Of a DNA stretch of 59,278 bases, positions 16,303 through 26,724 are shown piece by piece. The number at the start of each line of letters is the position of its first letter. Within the stretch, counting starts at the first letter, position 1. The stretch covers positions 1 through 59,278 of the forward strand of contig JAQBPV010000003.1 of assembly GCA_028287345.1 (NCBI GenBank). The letters are read 5' to 3'. Below the pieces are notes generated by a model that made no database searches, was not told where the DNA came from, and saw only the letters and a list, made by a program, of their open reading frames with translations. This stretch comes from Gemmatimonadota bacterium. GTDB lineage: Bacteria; Gemmatimonadota; Gemmatimonadetes; Gemmatimonadales; Gemmatimonadaceae. The position numbers and the translations under genes are program-made.

Positions 16303-17154
16303 ATGGCCATGTTGTGGAAGGACGAAGGACGCAGCTCCAATCTCGAAGACCGTCGCGGTATGGGTGGCATGGGCGGCCGGGCAGGGATGGGTATCGGCGG
16401 TACCGCCGTCCTGCTGATTCTCAGCCTGATCTTTGGCCGCAACTTCTTCGACGACGTTCCGGCGGCGACGAGTACGGTCACCCAGTCCAATGGATCGCTC
16501 TCCCCGACGGATTCCGCGGCCGAGGAACCTGAAGTCCGCTTCGTATCGTTCGTGCTGAATGACGTGCAGCGCACGTGGGCAAAGACGCTGCCGAAGTACG
16601 GCGCGCAATATCACGACGCGGGCCTCGTGCTCTTCCGCAACGCGACCCAGACGGGTTGCGGCACCGGACAAACCGCAATGGGGCCGTTCTACTGCCCCCT
16701 CGACGAGAAGGTCTACGTCGACCTCGAGTTCTATGATGAGCTCAAGACCAAGTTCGGCGCGTCAGGCGATTTCGCGCAGGCGTACGTCATCGCGCACGAG
16801 CTGGGACATCACGTTCAGCACATCCTCGGCACCGATGCCAAGGTGCGTCGTGCGCAGCAGAGTGACCCGAGCGCGGCCAACGCGCTGTCGGTGCGCATGG
16901 AACTGCAGGCGGATTGCTTCGCCGGCGTGTGGGGCCACGACACGCAGCAGCGCAACATCCTCCAGCAGGGCGACGTGGAGGAGGGCTTGAACGCGGCGGC
17001 CTCGGTGGGCGACGATCGCATTCAGCAGCGGCGCAGCGGTCGCGTGAATCAGGAGTCGTTCACGCATGGTTCGGCGGCGCAGCGCTCGAGCTGGTTCAAG
17101 AAGGGCTTCGATACGGGCGACCCGCGCGCATGTGATACTTTCGGGGGCGGATGA
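16303..17154 (+). CDS. Neutral zinc metallopeptidase, YpfJ family
   Basis: 283 residues from ATG 16303; ATG 16309 is equally plausible. It has the family layout: a short charged N-terminus (WKDEGRSSNLEDRRG), a Gly/Met-rich linker, one membrane segment near residues 30-45 (GTAVLLILSLIFGRNFF), then the peptidase domain. The zinc site is VIAHELGHHVQ (HExxH), with the downstream ADCFAGVWGH helix supplying a further ligand. The family is membrane-anchored with the domain outside the cytoplasm; its substrate is unknown. Motifs GTGQTAMGPFYCP and DEKVYVDLEFYDEL are typical. Confidence 0.92.
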   Translation: MAMLWKDEGRSSNLEDRRGMGGMGGRAGMGIGGTAVLLILSLIFGRNFFDDVPAATSTVTQSNGSLSPTDSAAEEPEVRFVSFVLNDVQRTWAKTLPKYGAQYHDAGLVLFRNATQTGCGTGQTAMGPFYCPLDEKVYVDLEFYDELKTKFGASGDFAQAYVIAHELGHHVQHILGTDAKVRRAQQSDPSAANALSVRMELQADCFAGVWGHDTQQRNILQQGDVEEGLNAAASVGDDRIQQRRSGRVNQESFTHGSAAQRSSWFKKGFDTGDPRACDTFGGG

Positions 17155-17221
17155 TCTCCGCGGATGACCCAGACTGCAACTGAAAAAGCTCGTGCTGCTC
17201 TACGCGGAAACAGCAACCGAC

Positions 17222-17267
17222 GATTGACGCGGATACTACAAATGCTGACGTAGTATCCGCGTCAATC
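17222..17267. repeat. 17-bp perfect inverted repeat between convergent genes
   Basis: Arms 17222-17238 and 17251-17267 are exact reverse complements with a 12-bp loop (17239-17250). The nonamer GTCAATCCG at the 3' side recurs at 17283-17291. It lies in the 199-bp gap between the convergent metallopeptidase and M14 genes, so it could end transcription from both sides, but neither side has a U-run. Confidence 0.75.
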
Positions 17268-17353
17268 CGGCAGTTTATCAGTGTCAATCCGTGTGAGCTG
17301 TTGCTTTTCGTGGTTCTGTCGTTCCGTTGTTGTTCAACCCTCCGCGTACATCC

Positions 17354-20300
17354 CTAGCGAGCGTCCAGCTTCCGTCCCGCGTTCAAATTATCCCAGTTGA
17401 GGATCGTGTTGAACACCAGGAAGTAGCTGCCGATCGTCTCACCACGCCACACGGGATTGTTCGCGAACAACACCACGTGCCCCTTCTGCACTGGCACGTC
17501 GACGACGATCGGCCGCTGCGCGATGTCGCTGCCGCCCTCGAGCAACCCCGACGCGAGCAGCCCACGCATGTCGCCAAAGCGTAGTGCTACACGCGGACGC
17601 TGATCAGGCGGGATCACATTCAACGGATTGCGCAGCTGGTCAGGCGTGATCGACGCCGCCTGCCACGGCTGTATCGTCTCCACCGGCAGCGCTGTGTTGC
17701 TCGAGTCGAGCGTCGCGCGCCCAGGAATGAAATCGCCATCCTCTGCCGTCCCTCGGCCCGTCGCACGCTCTGGTGTTCCCGCGAAACGGCCGCCTCCGCG
17801 CCCACCGCGTGAGTTGCTCACGCTGAAGCTCGCACCGCCGTCGCTGTACACGGCGAGATTCTCCGGAATGCCATAGGTGATCGGACTCGTCGCATCCACC
17901 ACCGTGCTGCGGAGGAAGCTGCCCACCACCTTGCTCCTCGACGCCGTGTTCGCCGACACGCCGTTGGTGAGGCCATAGGTGATCGCGAACTCCGCGGTGT
18001 TGTCCACCGTCACGAGCACGCCACCCTTGGCGACGAAGCTCTGCATGTTCGACAGCCCCTGCCAGCCGAGCCCTGGACGCATGTCGTCGGTCTGCGCCCA
18101 GGTGCCGATGTTCGGTGTCTCCGGCGTGTTCTTCCACGGCATCGGATTCCGCCACTTCGGCAACCCGTCGATGATCGCCTGTCCGTTTCCGCCGGTGGGT
18201 GGAAAGAGGATGACGTCGTACTTCGCGTTGAGGTCCGGCGTCTTTGCCATGTCCTGGACGCTGATGTACTCGTACGGAATCTCGAGGGCATCGAACGCGT
18301 AGCGCCACCAGCCTTCTGTCTGCGTGCTGATCCAGTTGTGCAGGATCGCGATGCGTGCCGCGCGCGCCGGATGCGTCTTCACGGCTGGTGGAGCGATGGC
18401 CATTGCATACGCGGTGAGTCCGAGGTCGCGCGTTGCCTTGTCGACGTCGGCCTGCTTCACGCCGCCGATGATGAACGACCCGCGCCCGAACTCTTCTCCG
18501 TTCGCGCTGAAGCTGTCCTCCGCCACCTGGATGTCAGCGGTCTTGAGCTTGTAGCGCAGCGTCATGAGCGCGTTGTCGCCGTTGTGCTTGATGGCGAACA
18601 CCGCACCGTTGCCATTCACGCCACCGCGCGCCTTCACCTCGGTGGTCACGCGCTCCATCGGCGTGTCGAGCACCTTGGCGTCCACCACGCGAACGGCCTG
18701 CACGTGGAATCCTTCAGGGAACGACCAACCCGTGTCGTCGTACGGGGTCTTCTGCGGATCGTTCGGCGCCCAGTACTGACGGTCGAGCAGTGCATCCCCC
18801 GCGCGAGAGTACGGCTGATCCATGCGCACGATGTATGTGCCCGCAGGGAACTGGCGCGTCTCCATTTCCGTCGACGCCTTCGGGCTTGCCGTCGCTGAAT
18901 CCTGTGCGGCACGACCGCCGCGCGCCGCGCGAGCCGCCGGCAGCGTCACGCTGAATGCCGCTGTCGCGCGCGAGATCTCCACATGCTGCTTGCGGAGCAC
19001 GTTGAGCAGCTCGGCCTGCGCACCGGGACGTGGATCGTTGCCGCTAAGCACCCATGCCGCCGGACCTTCCACCTTCGCCTTCAGCACCGACCGCTTGCTC
19101 TTCTCGTAGAAGTTCTGCAGGAACTGGCGGCGGTTGGTCGCGAAGTAATTGAGCGAGACGAGCAATCCCGTCTGCTCGTAGTTGTTGTTGTTGCGCAGCG
19201 ACCACTGCACGCGGGGCAGGGGCGGATTCTGCTTGAACCACGTGCGCTGCGTTTCACCTGGACTCAGCGTACGCTCCATCGTCTCGGCCGTGCCTCCGTT
19301 GCCGAACGTCTCGTACAGACGGCTGATCCCGTTGTGCATCGCGGCCATGAACATCAGGTAGCCGGGAGACCATGTGTCGAAGTTGCCGTGGGCGAACACG
19401 CCAGGCATGCCGAGCCGAGTCATCTCCTGCACGTTGTTCCAGCCGATCATCTGCCACTCGTTCGTCAACAGCGGATCGATCCACGCGTTGTACGGACCGT
19501 CGCCGATCGTATTGTCGTAGAGATACGCTACCGACTCGTGCAGGTCGTGAAGCACCTGCGCCTGCTGGCCGATGTATGTGTTCAGGACATTCTGCGACAG
19601 CTTGAGCGTCATCCCCATGGCGTCGCGGTTGTTGTCGTGCGCGACGTAGTGGCCCCAGTAAATGAGGTTCGGATACGCCTCGCCGGGATGCGCCATGTGC
19701 CATCGATACATGTCCACCATGCGGTCGCGGCCATCCACTTCCACGATGGGCGTGATCAGCGTGATGAGGTTGTTGCGGATGTGCTTGATGTACGGGCTGT
19801 CGTCCACCGCGAGACGATACGCCAGCTCCATCAGCGCCGTTGGCGCGCCGGCTTCCGTGGAGTGGATGGTGCCGGTGATGTAATACACCGGCGCGACATC
19901 CGATGCGATCCGCGCCGCTTCCGCATCATCCATGTTGATCGTGCGCGGGTCGGCGAGCTTGTTCAGCTTCGCGCGGTTCGCGTCCATCTTCGCGATCAGC
20001 TCTTCTGATGCCACGGCCACCGCGATCATCTCGCGTCCCTCTTCCGTCTTTCCGATGGAGATCACCTTCACGCGTGGCGATGACTTCTCGAGCAGCCGCA
20101 TGTAGGCGTACACTTCCTTCGAATACGGCAGGTTATTGCGCGCGCCCGCGATGTCGCCGAGGACCGCCTTGGGGGTCGGCACCGTCTTCGACGCGGGGAG
20201 GTAGTCCACGAGCGGCGAGAGGAAGAACGTCTCGGTCGTGTATTCCTTGATCTTCCGCGTGTACTCCTCGTCGATGGGCTGATTTGGATCGCGGCCGGGC

Positions 20301-20407
20301 CTCGCGAAGGAGAAGTCGGCGCTCCCGTTTTGCGCCCTGGAGATGGCCGGCGCCGCGGTGAGGGCGAGGAGCGCGAATAGGCCGATGCGCACGAACTTTG
20401 GCCGCAT
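17354..20407 (-). CDS. Large secreted zinc carboxypeptidase, M14 family
   Basis: 1017 residues from ATG 20407, starting with a signal peptide ending SRAQ. The M14 zinc site is visible: TGTIHSTEAGAP (HxxE) near residue 185 and LHDLHES for the later His; NNLITLITPIVEVDGRD matches the family's P-x-x-N/D-x-D-G-R region. Known M14 domains are about 300 residues; here a further 600 residues follow, including a second domain with PTGGNGQAII and VDNTAEFAI, which looks like a glutamine-amidotransferase-type fold often found in these long forms. It probably digests peptides or cell-wall material outside the cytoplasm. It is divergent from the hybrid kinase, with 142 bp between starts. Confidence 0.9.
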   Translation of the reverse strand: MRPKFVRIGLFALLALTAAPAISRAQNGSADFSFARPGRDPNQPIDEEYTRKIKEYTTETFFLSPLVDYLPASKTVPTPKAVLGDIAGARNNLPYSKEVYAYMRLLEKSSPRVKVISIGKTEEGREMIAVAVASEELIAKMDANRAKLNKLADPRTINMDDAEAARIASDVAPVYYITGTIHSTEAGAPTALMELAYRLAVDDSPYIKHIRNNLITLITPIVEVDGRDRMVDMYRWHMAHPGEAYPNLIYWGHYVAHDNNRDAMGMTLKLSQNVLNTYIGQQAQVLHDLHESVAYLYDNTIGDGPYNAWIDPLLTNEWQMIGWNNVQEMTRLGMPGVFAHGNFDTWSPGYLMFMAAMHNGISRLYETFGNGGTAETMERTLSPGETQRTWFKQNPPLPRVQWSLRNNNNYEQTGLLVSLNYFATNRRQFLQNFYEKSKRSVLKAKVEGPAAWVLSGNDPRPGAQAELLNVLRKQHVEISRATAAFSVTLPAARAARGGRAAQDSATASPKASTEMETRQFPAGTYIVRMDQPYSRAGDALLDRQYWAPNDPQKTPYDDTGWSFPEGFHVQAVRVVDAKVLDTPMERVTTEVKARGGVNGNGAVFAIKHNGDNALMTLRYKLKTADIQVAEDSFSANGEEFGRGSFIIGGVKQADVDKATRDLGLTAYAMAIAPPAVKTHPARAARIAILHNWISTQTEGWWRYAFDALEIPYEYISVQDMAKTPDLNAKYDVILFPPTGGNGQAIIDGLPKWRNPMPWKNTPETPNIGTWAQTDDMRPGLGWQGLSNMQSFVAKGGVLVTVDNTAEFAITYGLTNGVSANTASRSKVVGSFLRSTVVDATSPITYGIPENLAVYSDGGASFSVSNSRGGRGGGRFAGTPERATGRGTAEDGDFIPGRATLDSSNTALPVETIQPWQAASITPDQLRNPLNVIPPDQRPRVALRFGDMRGLLASGLLEGGSDIAQRPIVVDVPVQKGHVVLFANNPVWRGETIGSYFLVFNTILNWDNLNAGRKLDAR

Positions 20408-20549
20408 TGTATGGAGGTCGGGTGTCGTTGGAGGGCCGCCGGTCGGGGAATCCCTTTCGCCCGGCGATATGCCGATGATCTTCGACCGGAGCGCGTAGCG
20501 CGTCAAGGTGCGGCGCTACCCATTTGTGTTTTTTGTGATCCGATCTCTC

Positions 20550-22601
20550 ATGGATCGTCCACGAGATGGCGATACTCTGGCACTCGCGAACGACGTCGCC
20601 GTTCTCCAACCCTTCTCCGTGATCCCGCGCCGCCGACTGCTTCGTGGCATTCGCGAAAAGCTGCTCGTCCGCTGTTCGCTGCTCATCGCGCTCATTGCGA
20701 CCTTCGTCTTCGTCGCCGGTCCTCGGCGCATCGAGAAGCAGGCCATGATCGGCGTCGTCGGTCGTGCCGAGGCGATCCGCGACATGGCAGTGTATAGTCT
20801 TGGGACGGCGCTCTCCTTCGGTGATACCGCTGCAGTCGCCGAGGTCGTGTCGGGCGCCTCGCGAGGGCGAGACGTTGCGATGATCCGCGTCATTGGGGCG
20901 GATGGCAAGCGATACGCCCTGCGGCCTTCCTCTCCCGCCGAGGATCTGCTATCCCGCGTCCCTGACGGCAACTACGTCACGGCAGATCAGCGCTTTTATG
21001 TCACGACGGCGCCGATTCTCAAAGGCGCGGCGACCGTCGGCTCGCTCACCGTGGCGCTGTCGCTCGTCCAGGTGCGCCGAGATGTCGGCCGCGCGCGCTC
21101 CGTCGCCTTCAGCGTCGGTCTGGCGATCTTCATCATCGGCGTCGCCGTCGTGTACGCGATCAGCACCCGCGTCACTCGGCCCCTCAGTGCGCTGTCCAGC
21201 ATTGCCGAACGCATCGCCGACGGCGACGTCACGCACCGCGCGCTCGAAACGTCTGATCGGGAGATCGCTCAGCTCGCGCGCGCCTTCAATCGAATGGTCG
21301 ACAGCCTGCATGCGGCGCAGCACGAGCTGGGCAACACGAATCGGGAGCTCGAGGCGCGGGTGCTGGAACGGACGGCGGCGCTCTCGCATGCCGTTGATGA
21401 GATTCAGCGCGCCAAGGACGCGGCAGAAGCTGCCAACCTCGCGAAGAGCGACTTCCTCGCAACGATGAGTCACGAGTTGCGAACGCCGCTCAACTCCGTC
21501 ATCGGCTTCTCGGGCATCCTCCTCAAGAACAAGGCGCACGCACTCGGCGAGAAGGAGCTCGGCTATCTCGACCGAATTCAGGTGAACGGACGCCACTTGC
21601 TCGGCCTGATCAACAATGTGCTCGATCTCTCCAAGGTCGAAGCGGGCAAGCTGGAACTCGAGCTGGAGCCCGTCGACATCGTTGCGCTGATCGATGAGAC
21701 TATTGCCGAGTTCGAACCGCAGGCGCAGGCGCGCAGCGTCGTCGTCGAGCGGGAAATTCCGCGCGGCGCATTCGTCCTCGCCGCGGATCGCGCGCGCTTC
21801 AAGCAGATCCTCATCAACCTCATCGGCAACGCGGTCAAGTTCACCGATAACGGAACCGTCATCGTCCGGCTCGTCGTCAATCCGACGACGTTGCAGCCGT
21901 TGGTGGTTGAGATCGAGGATACCGGTGTTGGCATACCGCCCGAACGGATCGACGCAGTGTTCGACGCATTCCAGCAGGCCGACAACTCGACTTCGCGTCA
22001 GTTCGGCGGCACGGGGCTCGGACTCACGATCACCCGATCGCTCGCGCGCTGCATGGGTTTGGATGTGCGTGTCGCGAGTACGCTCGGCGTCGGTTCGACG
22101 TTCAGCCTCCTGCTGTCGCCGGATGCGGAGCTGCCGGTGGAGAGTACCATAGTGATGGACGGCGAGCTGACTCGCTCCCTCGACCACGCGGCAACGCCCG
22201 CACGCAACCGCTTCGTCGTCCTCGTCGTCGACGACGAGTCGGACGCCCGGGAGATTCTCCGAAAGTCGTTCGCTGACCTCGGATGCGCAGTCGTTACGGC
22301 CAACAGCGCCGACGAGGGGATCCGATTGGCGCGTCGCATCCGGCCGGATCTCATCACGCTCGACATCATGATGCCGCGCAAGAATGGCTGGGATGCTCTG
22401 AGCGAACTGAAATCGGACGCAGTGCTACGCTCGATCCCTGTCATCGTCGTGAGCGTCGTCGCCCACGAGAGCCGCGGGCTCATTGTCGGCGCGGCGAGCT
22501 ATCTCGACAAGCCGGTGACGCGTGAGGACCTGGCGGAGATCGTCCGCCAGAATATGAGTGACCAGCAGCGCGCGCTCCTCGCAGTGGCAGCGTCGGCGTA
22601 G
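20550..22601 (+). CDS. Hybrid sensor histidine kinase with HAMP, HisKA, HATPase and REC domains
   Basis: 683 residues from ATG 20550; a GTG at 20508 is an alternative. Order: membrane segment near 38-58 ([20 protein letters not shown]), a periplasmic sensor region of about 115 residues, second membrane segment ([15 protein letters not shown]), HAMP, a coiled coil, HisKA with the phospho-accepting His in [16 protein letters not shown], HATPase with N box [14 protein letters not shown]1 [10 protein letters not shown] and G2 GGTGLGLTI, and a receiver domain ([12 protein letters not shown], phospho-acceptor Asp in [17 protein letters not shown]). No output domain or partner regulator is adjacent, so the target is unknown. 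Confidence 0.93.
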   Translation: MDRPRDGDTLALANDVAVLQPFSVIPRRRLLRGIREKLLVRCSLLIALIATFVFVAGPRRIEKQAMIGVVGRAEAIRDMAVYSLGTALSFGDTAAVAEVVSGASRGRDVAMIRVIGADGKRYALRPSSPAEDLLSRVPDGNYVTADQRFYVTTAPILKGAATVGSLTVALSLVQVRRDVGRARSVAFSVGLAIFIIGVAVVYAISTRVTRPLSALSSIAERIADGDVTHRALETSDREIAQLARAFNRMVDSLHAAQHELGNTNRELEARVLERTAALSHAVDEIQRAKDAAEAANLAKSDFLATMSHELRTPLNSVIGFSGILLKNKAHALGEKELGYLDRIQVNGRHLLGLINNVLDLSKVEAGKLELELEPVDIVALIDETIAEFEPQAQARSVVVEREIPRGAFVLAADRARFKQILINLIGNAVKFTDNGTVIVRLVVNPTTLQPLVVEIEDTGVGIPPERIDAVFDAFQQADNSTSRQFGGTGLGLTITRSLARCMGLDVRVASTLGVGSTFSLLLSPDAELPVESTIVMDGELTRSLDHAATPARNRFVVLVVDDESDAREILRKSFADLGCAVVTANSADEGIRLARRIRPDLITLDIMMPRKNGWDALSELKSDAVLRSIPVIVVSVVAHESRGLIVGAASYLDKPVTREDLAEIVRQNMSDQQRALLAVAASA

Positions 22602-22649
22602 TCTCTTGCCGCAAGCGAGCGTTGCGAGCGCCGCTGCACCCCGCTGTTA

Positions 22650-24881
22650 TCAGCTCCAGCGCAGATCCGCTTTCGACAGTGGCAGCGACCGCACACGCTT
22701 TCCCGTCGCTGCGAAGATCGCATTGCACAGTGCCGGCACCACCGGCGGCAATGCCGGCTCGCCAAGTCCCGTCGGCGCCACAGTGCTCTTCACGAAGTGC
22801 ACCTCCACCGGCACCATCTGCGCATGCCGCAGCAGCGGGAAGTCGTGGAAGTTGCTCTGCACGGTGCGGCCGTTTTCGATGGTGATCTCCTGCGCGAGCG
22901 CTTGCGCGATGCCGTCGAGCACCGAGCCCTGCACCTGGTTCTCGGCGTTGAGCGGGTTGATGATCTCGCTGCCGATGTCGCCCGCCGCCCACACCTTTTC
23001 GACCTTCACCTTGCCGGCCTTGCTCACGCTCGCCTGCACGACCTCGGCGAAATAGCCGCGGTGGCTGAAGTGGAACGCGACGCCCATGCCCGTGCCCTTG
23101 GGCAACGTCGTCTTGCCCCATCCTGATTTGTCACGCACGAGCTCCAGCACGGCGCGCGCACGAAGCGCATCGTACGGAGCAGGCTGAGGCTGTCCCGCCG
23201 GCGCCGGTTCGTCCGGGCGCGCGTTGCCGAGGAGGTCGATGCGGAACTGCAGCGGATCCTTCCCCGCGGCGTTCGCGAGCTCGTCGATGAATGACTGCAC
23301 GGCGAAGGCGATGCCGTTGCTGCCCGGCGCACGAAGGAACCCGGTGGGCACGCCGAGCGGCATCACCGAGCTGTCGAGGGCGAAATTCGGGATGAAGCGC
23401 GCCGGAAACTCCGTACCGCTGATGCCCGCTCCTGCCACGTAGTTCTGTCCTTCGCCGAACGAGACGAAGTGATCGCGCCACGCGACGATCTGTCCGTTCG
23501 CGTCGACGCCGCCGGCGAAGTGGTGGAAGCCCGCCGGACGATAGAAATCGTGCTGCGTGTCATCCTCGCGCGTCCACAACAACTTGACGGGCACCTTCAC
23601 TTCCTTCGCGATCCACGCCGCCTCGACCATGTAATCGTTCATGAGACGACGGCCGAAGCCGCCGCCCGAGCGCGTGATGTGAACGAGGATGTCGCTGTCC
23701 TTCATGCCGAGCGCCTGCGCGACGAGCGTGCGGCCGCTCTGCGGATTCTGCGACGGCGCCCACATCTCGAGCTGACCGTCGGCCTTCATGTGCGCTGTGC
23801 AGTTCTGCGGCTCGAGTGGGGCGTGGGCAATGAATGGGTAGAAGTATTCGCCCTTCACCGTTTTCTTTGCACTCGCCAGCGCCGCATCCACGTCGCCGTC
23901 CTTGCGCAGCGAGCGCTGCGCCGGCTGCTTCGAGAACGCGGCTGCCTGTGCGGCGAAACCGGTGCTGCTCTGCTGCGCGGTTGCGCCTTCGTCCCACGTG
24001 ACCTTGAGCTTGCCGCGGGCGGTCTTCACCTGCCACCAGCTGTCGCCCACGATGGCGACGCCAGGCAGCAGCCCGGTCAACACCGTACCACCTTCGACGA
24101 CGAACGCGTGGCGCACGCCCGGCATCGCCTTGACCTCATCGAGATTCGCGCTCTTCACCTTTCCCGCGAACACCGGGCACTTCACGAACGTGGCGTAGAG
24201 CATTCCAGGCATCGTGACGTCGATGCCGTACATCGGCTTGCCCGTGACGACGCTGCGTGTATCGGTGCCGCGCGTCGGCTTGCCGATGATCGTGAACGAC
24301 TTCGCATCCTTCAGCGGTATCGTCGCGAGATCAGGTGCGGCGACCGAGACGGCCTTCGTGGCCAGCTCGCCGTACGAGAGCGAGCGGTTGGTCGCGGCGT
24401 GACGGACGACGCCCTTTGAGGTTTCGCACTCTGCTGCCGGTACCGCCCACGTCTGTGCGGCAGCCGCCACCAGCATCGCGCGCCCTGCTGCGCCCACTCG
24501 GCGCATCGGCAGCCAGTTGGTCGGTGTCGCCGTACTTCCGCCGGCGACCTGTCCCTGGAAGTTCTTCGTGTCGAGCGGCGCCTGCTCGATGCGCACGTTT
24601 TTCCAGTCCACATCGAGCTCCTCGGCGATCAGCATCGGGAGCATCGTCTTCACTCCTTGGCCGCACTCCGGGTTCTTCGCCGTGATCGTGACGATGCCGT
24701 CGGGAGTGATGCGGATGAAGGCGTTGAGTGTCGCGTCCGACGCAGAGATTGCGCCGAGTGATTCGGCGGCGCTGAGCGGCTCGATGTAGCTGGCCAGCAG
24801 TATACCGCCTCCGGCGATGGCGGAGACGCGCAGGAAGTCGCGACGGGTGACGCGCGAGGCGTCGTGCGTGGGCGCGGTCAT
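22650..24881 (-). CDS. Molybdenum hydroxylase large subunit, isoquinoline 1-oxidoreductase beta-like
   Basis: 743 residues from ATG 24881. A Tat signal ([18 protein letters not shown]) marks export in folded form. The chain has the double molybdopterin-binding domain of the xanthine-oxidase family in the IorB arrangement: [71 protein letters not shown] and the catalytic Glu in [11 protein letters not shown]. It should oxidise an aldehyde or N-heterocycle with water as oxygen source. The start overlaps the stop of the small subunit by 4 bp. No FAD subunit is present, as usual for this group, and no cytochrome partner is seen here. Confidence 0.93.
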   Translation of the reverse strand: MTAPTHDASRVTRRDFLRVSAIAGGGILLASYIEPLSAAESLGAISASDATLNAFIRITPDGIVTITAKNPECGQGVKTMLPMLIAEELDVDWKNVRIEQAPLDTKNFQGQVAGGSTATPTNWLPMRRVGAAGRAMLVAAAAQTWAVPAAECETSKGVVRHAATNRSLSYGELATKAVSVAAPDLATIPLKDAKSFTIIGKPTRGTDTRSVVTGKPMYGIDVTMPGMLYATFVKCPVFAGKVKSANLDEVKAMPGVRHAFVVEGGTVLTGLLPGVAIVGDSWWQVKTARGKLKVTWDEGATAQQSSTGFAAQAAAFSKQPAQRSLRKDGDVDAALASAKKTVKGEYFYPFIAHAPLEPQNCTAHMKADGQLEMWAPSQNPQSGRTLVAQALGMKDSDILVHITRSGGGFGRRLMNDYMVEAAWIAKEVKVPVKLLWTREDDTQHDFYRPAGFHHFAGGVDANGQIVAWRDHFVSFGEGQNYVAGAGISGTEFPARFIPNFALDSSVMPLGVPTGFLRAPGSNGIAFAVQSFIDELANAAGKDPLQFRIDLLGNARPDEPAPAGQPQPAPYDALRARAVLELVRDKSGWGKTTLPKGTGMGVAFHFSHRGYFAEVVQASVSKAGKVKVEKVWAAGDIGSEIINPLNAENQVQGSVLDGIAQALAQEITIENGRTVQSNFHDFPLLRHAQMVPVEVHFVKSTVAPTGLGEPALPPVVPALCNAIFAATGKRVRSLPLSKADLRWS

Positions 24882-25384
24882 GGTGCGCTCCTCTGCAGGC
24901 GCTTGGGTTCGCCGGCTTGGGTCGTGGCCACCTTGAGCTCCGCCGCGCGATGGATTGCCGCGCGGATGCGTAGATAGGTGGCGCAGCGGCATATGTTGCC
25001 GTTCATCGCCGCGTCGATGTCTGCATCCGTGGGCGAGGCCTTCTTTGCGAGCAGCGCCGCGGCGGACATGAGCTGGCCGGCCTGACAGTAGCCACACTGG
25101 GGGACGTCGAGCTCCTCCCATGCCTGCTGCAGCACGTGCGTGCCGTCGGGCGAAAGGCCCTCCACCGTGGCGACCTCCTTACCGGCCACGGCGGCCACTG
25201 GGGTGACGCAGGAGCGAGTAGCCACGCCATTCACGTGGACGGTGCAGGCGCCGCACTGCGCGGCGCCACAGCCGAACTTGGTGCCCTTGAGCTCGAGTGT
25301 GTCCCGGAGAGTCCAGAGCAGGGGCATGTCACTTGGAACGTCGACCGTTTTTGGCTCGCCGTTGACCTTGAAGCTGACCTTCAT
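24878..25384 (-). CDS. Molybdenum hydroxylase small [2Fe-2S] subunit, IorA-like
   Basis: 168 residues from ATG 25384; the open frame runs further up but the fold starts at [13 protein letters not shown]. The plant-type ferredoxin cluster is bound by [15 protein letters not shown] and a following Cys (ATRSCVTPV); the second, four-helix cluster site is QCGYCQAGQ with [11 protein letters not shown]. It passes electrons from the molybdenum site of the large subunit. Translation is coupled to the large subunit by an ATGA overlap. The Ala/Lys-rich tail after residue 150 is slightly longer than usual. Confidence 0.95.
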   Translation of the reverse strand: MKVSFKVNGEPKTVDVPSDMPLLWTLRDTLELKGTKFGCGAAQCGACTVHVNGVATRSCVTPVAAVAGKEVATVEGLSPDGTHVLQQAWEELDVPQCGYCQAGQLMSAAALLAKKASPTDADIDAAMNGNICRCATYLRIRAAIHRAAELKVATTQAGEPKRLQRSAP

Positions 25385-25467
25385 GGGAATCTCGACTGGA
25401 TGGGTGGCGTCGTCTGCATACAATGTGGGACGCCCGCCCCTCACCGTCCAGACGGAATCGTCGCGGA

Positions 25468-25504
25468 AACGCAAACAGGGCCGGTCCCATGGGGACCGAC
25501 CCTG
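25468..25504 (-). terminator. Rho-independent-type terminator after the 25561-25731 gene
   Basis: Imperfect stem 25476-25488 / 25493-25504 with an ATGG loop, interrupted by one bulge. Read on the minus strand it is followed by TTTGCGTTT. It lies 57 bp past the stop of the small membrane-anchored protein gene. Confidence 0.6.
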
Positions 25505-25560
25505 CTGCTGCTCTGGCGAGCGCTCGACGCGCTACGAAAGGGCGGGTGAGAACTGTCGCA

Positions 25561-25731
25561 TCAGCTCGAGGCGATGATGTAGCCGGACTTGGTCGTATCA
25601 TCCACGTTCGAGGTCGACGACGCGACCTGCGTAACCTGGTGAGCGGAGTGCTGGACGTTGACGTACTTGGTTCCGACCAGCACCAGGGCGGCTGCACCCA
25701 TCGTGAGCGTCAAAGCGATGTTACGGGTCAT
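25561..25731 (-). CDS. Very small membrane-anchored or secreted protein
   Basis: 56 residues from ATG 25731. After TRN comes a single hydrophobic segment (IALTLTMGAAALVLVG), then a polar tail rich in Ser, Val and Thr (VASSTSNVDDTTKSGYIIASS). No lipobox or Cys. I recognise no family. A likely terminator follows. It sits between the lipoprotein gene and the molybdenum enzyme subunits on the same strand, but the terminator separates it from the enzyme genes. Confidence 0.5.
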   Translation of the reverse strand: MTRNIALTLTMGAAALVLVGTKYVNVQHSAHQVTQVASSTSNVDDTTKSGYIIASS

Positions 25732-25836
25732 TGAAGGTCTCCGGGAGAGCGGCGCGCAGATGCGCACCACGAGTCGAGTATCAGTGAGTGGACAGCGGTG
25801 GGAATCCAACCTGAAGCGGAGCTGCTTGGCCGGTGA

Positions 25837-26469
25837 TTAGTTGCTGCCACCGACTCCATCAGCGTCGCCATTCTCAGCTACCACGTACCCACTGAAGTGC
25901 TTGATTCGACGGGAGACCAGGCCAGCCGGCGCATCCACTGCAGTCTGGAGGCTCGTGTCGGCGATCGACTCGTCCACGCAGACGGCCGCGAACGGGCCGC
26001 AATACTTCATGACCGTCATGTTGCCGAGCGTCTCTGCGTTCGTGACGTAGAGGTGCAGCAGGACGCTCGTCGAGGGGTTGAAGCGCATCGCCGGAGCGAA
26101 CTCGATGCTCGGATGATTCGTCGCGGCGTTCTTCACGACCGCGGTGATCGTCACGGGCACCGTCTCAGGGGCGCATGCGTCATTCCACTTGCTCGGACCA
26201 TAGGAGGACGTCGCGAGAGCGCAGACCGAGTTGGCCGGCAGGTCGAGCGAGCTCGCACCGAGCTTGATCGACTGATCCTTGCTCGGGTCGATCGTGAAGT
26301 TATAGACTCCATCGACGACGCCCACGAGGGCCTTCGATGCGTCTACCGGCTCGAGGCGAGCCGCAGACGGGGAGGTGGAATCGCCGGCGCACGCTGCGAG
26401 CAGCATTGCGGAAGCGACCATGAGTGAAACTCGGTATGCGGTAGATCGAGCCATCGTCGGCGTACGCAT
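25837..26469 (-). CDS. Lipoprotein, uncharacterised
   Basis: 210 residues from ATG 26469 (AGGAC upstream); ATG 26454 is possible. Signal peptide with lipobox LAAC, then a low-complexity DSTSPSAAR linker. The mature domain has several beta-strand patterns (VYNFTIDPSKDQSIKLG, TVPVTITAVVKN, SVLLHLYVTNAE) and four Cys that may pair. The C-terminus (SRRIKHFSGYVVAENGDAD) resembles the end of small calcium-like or ZU5-like lipoprotein domains, but I cannot assign it. The 255-bp gap upstream of it (26470-26724) holds no recognisable gene. Confidence 0.65.
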   Translation of the reverse strand: MRTPTMARSTAYRVSLMVASAMLLAACAGDSTSPSAARLEPVDASKALVGVVDGVYNFTIDPSKDQSIKLGASSLDLPANSVCALATSSYGPSKWNDACAPETVPVTITAVVKNAATNHPSIEFAPAMRFNPSTSVLLHLYVTNAETLGNMTVMKYCGPFAAVCVDESIADTSLQTAVDAPAGLVSRRIKHFSGYVVAENGDADGVGGSN

Positions 26470-26724
26470 AGGGGAATGTCCTGTCGAGCCTTGCAGCTCG
26501 GTAAGAGACTGTGTGGAGCGGGGGTCACCACGGCGAGGATGTCACCGCTGGCGACTCAGCAGTAGGCAATGCCGAGGCCACATTGTCCCATTGTCAGATT
26601 GTCCGGAAATGCGTGTCAAATTTCTGTGCGTATCAGACATTCCGGCCAAGCTGTCCGCGCCCTCGTCCAACATGACCGATGCGCTCGCTTATGCTAATCG
26701 TGCAAAACGCCATGAAGTCCCGCG

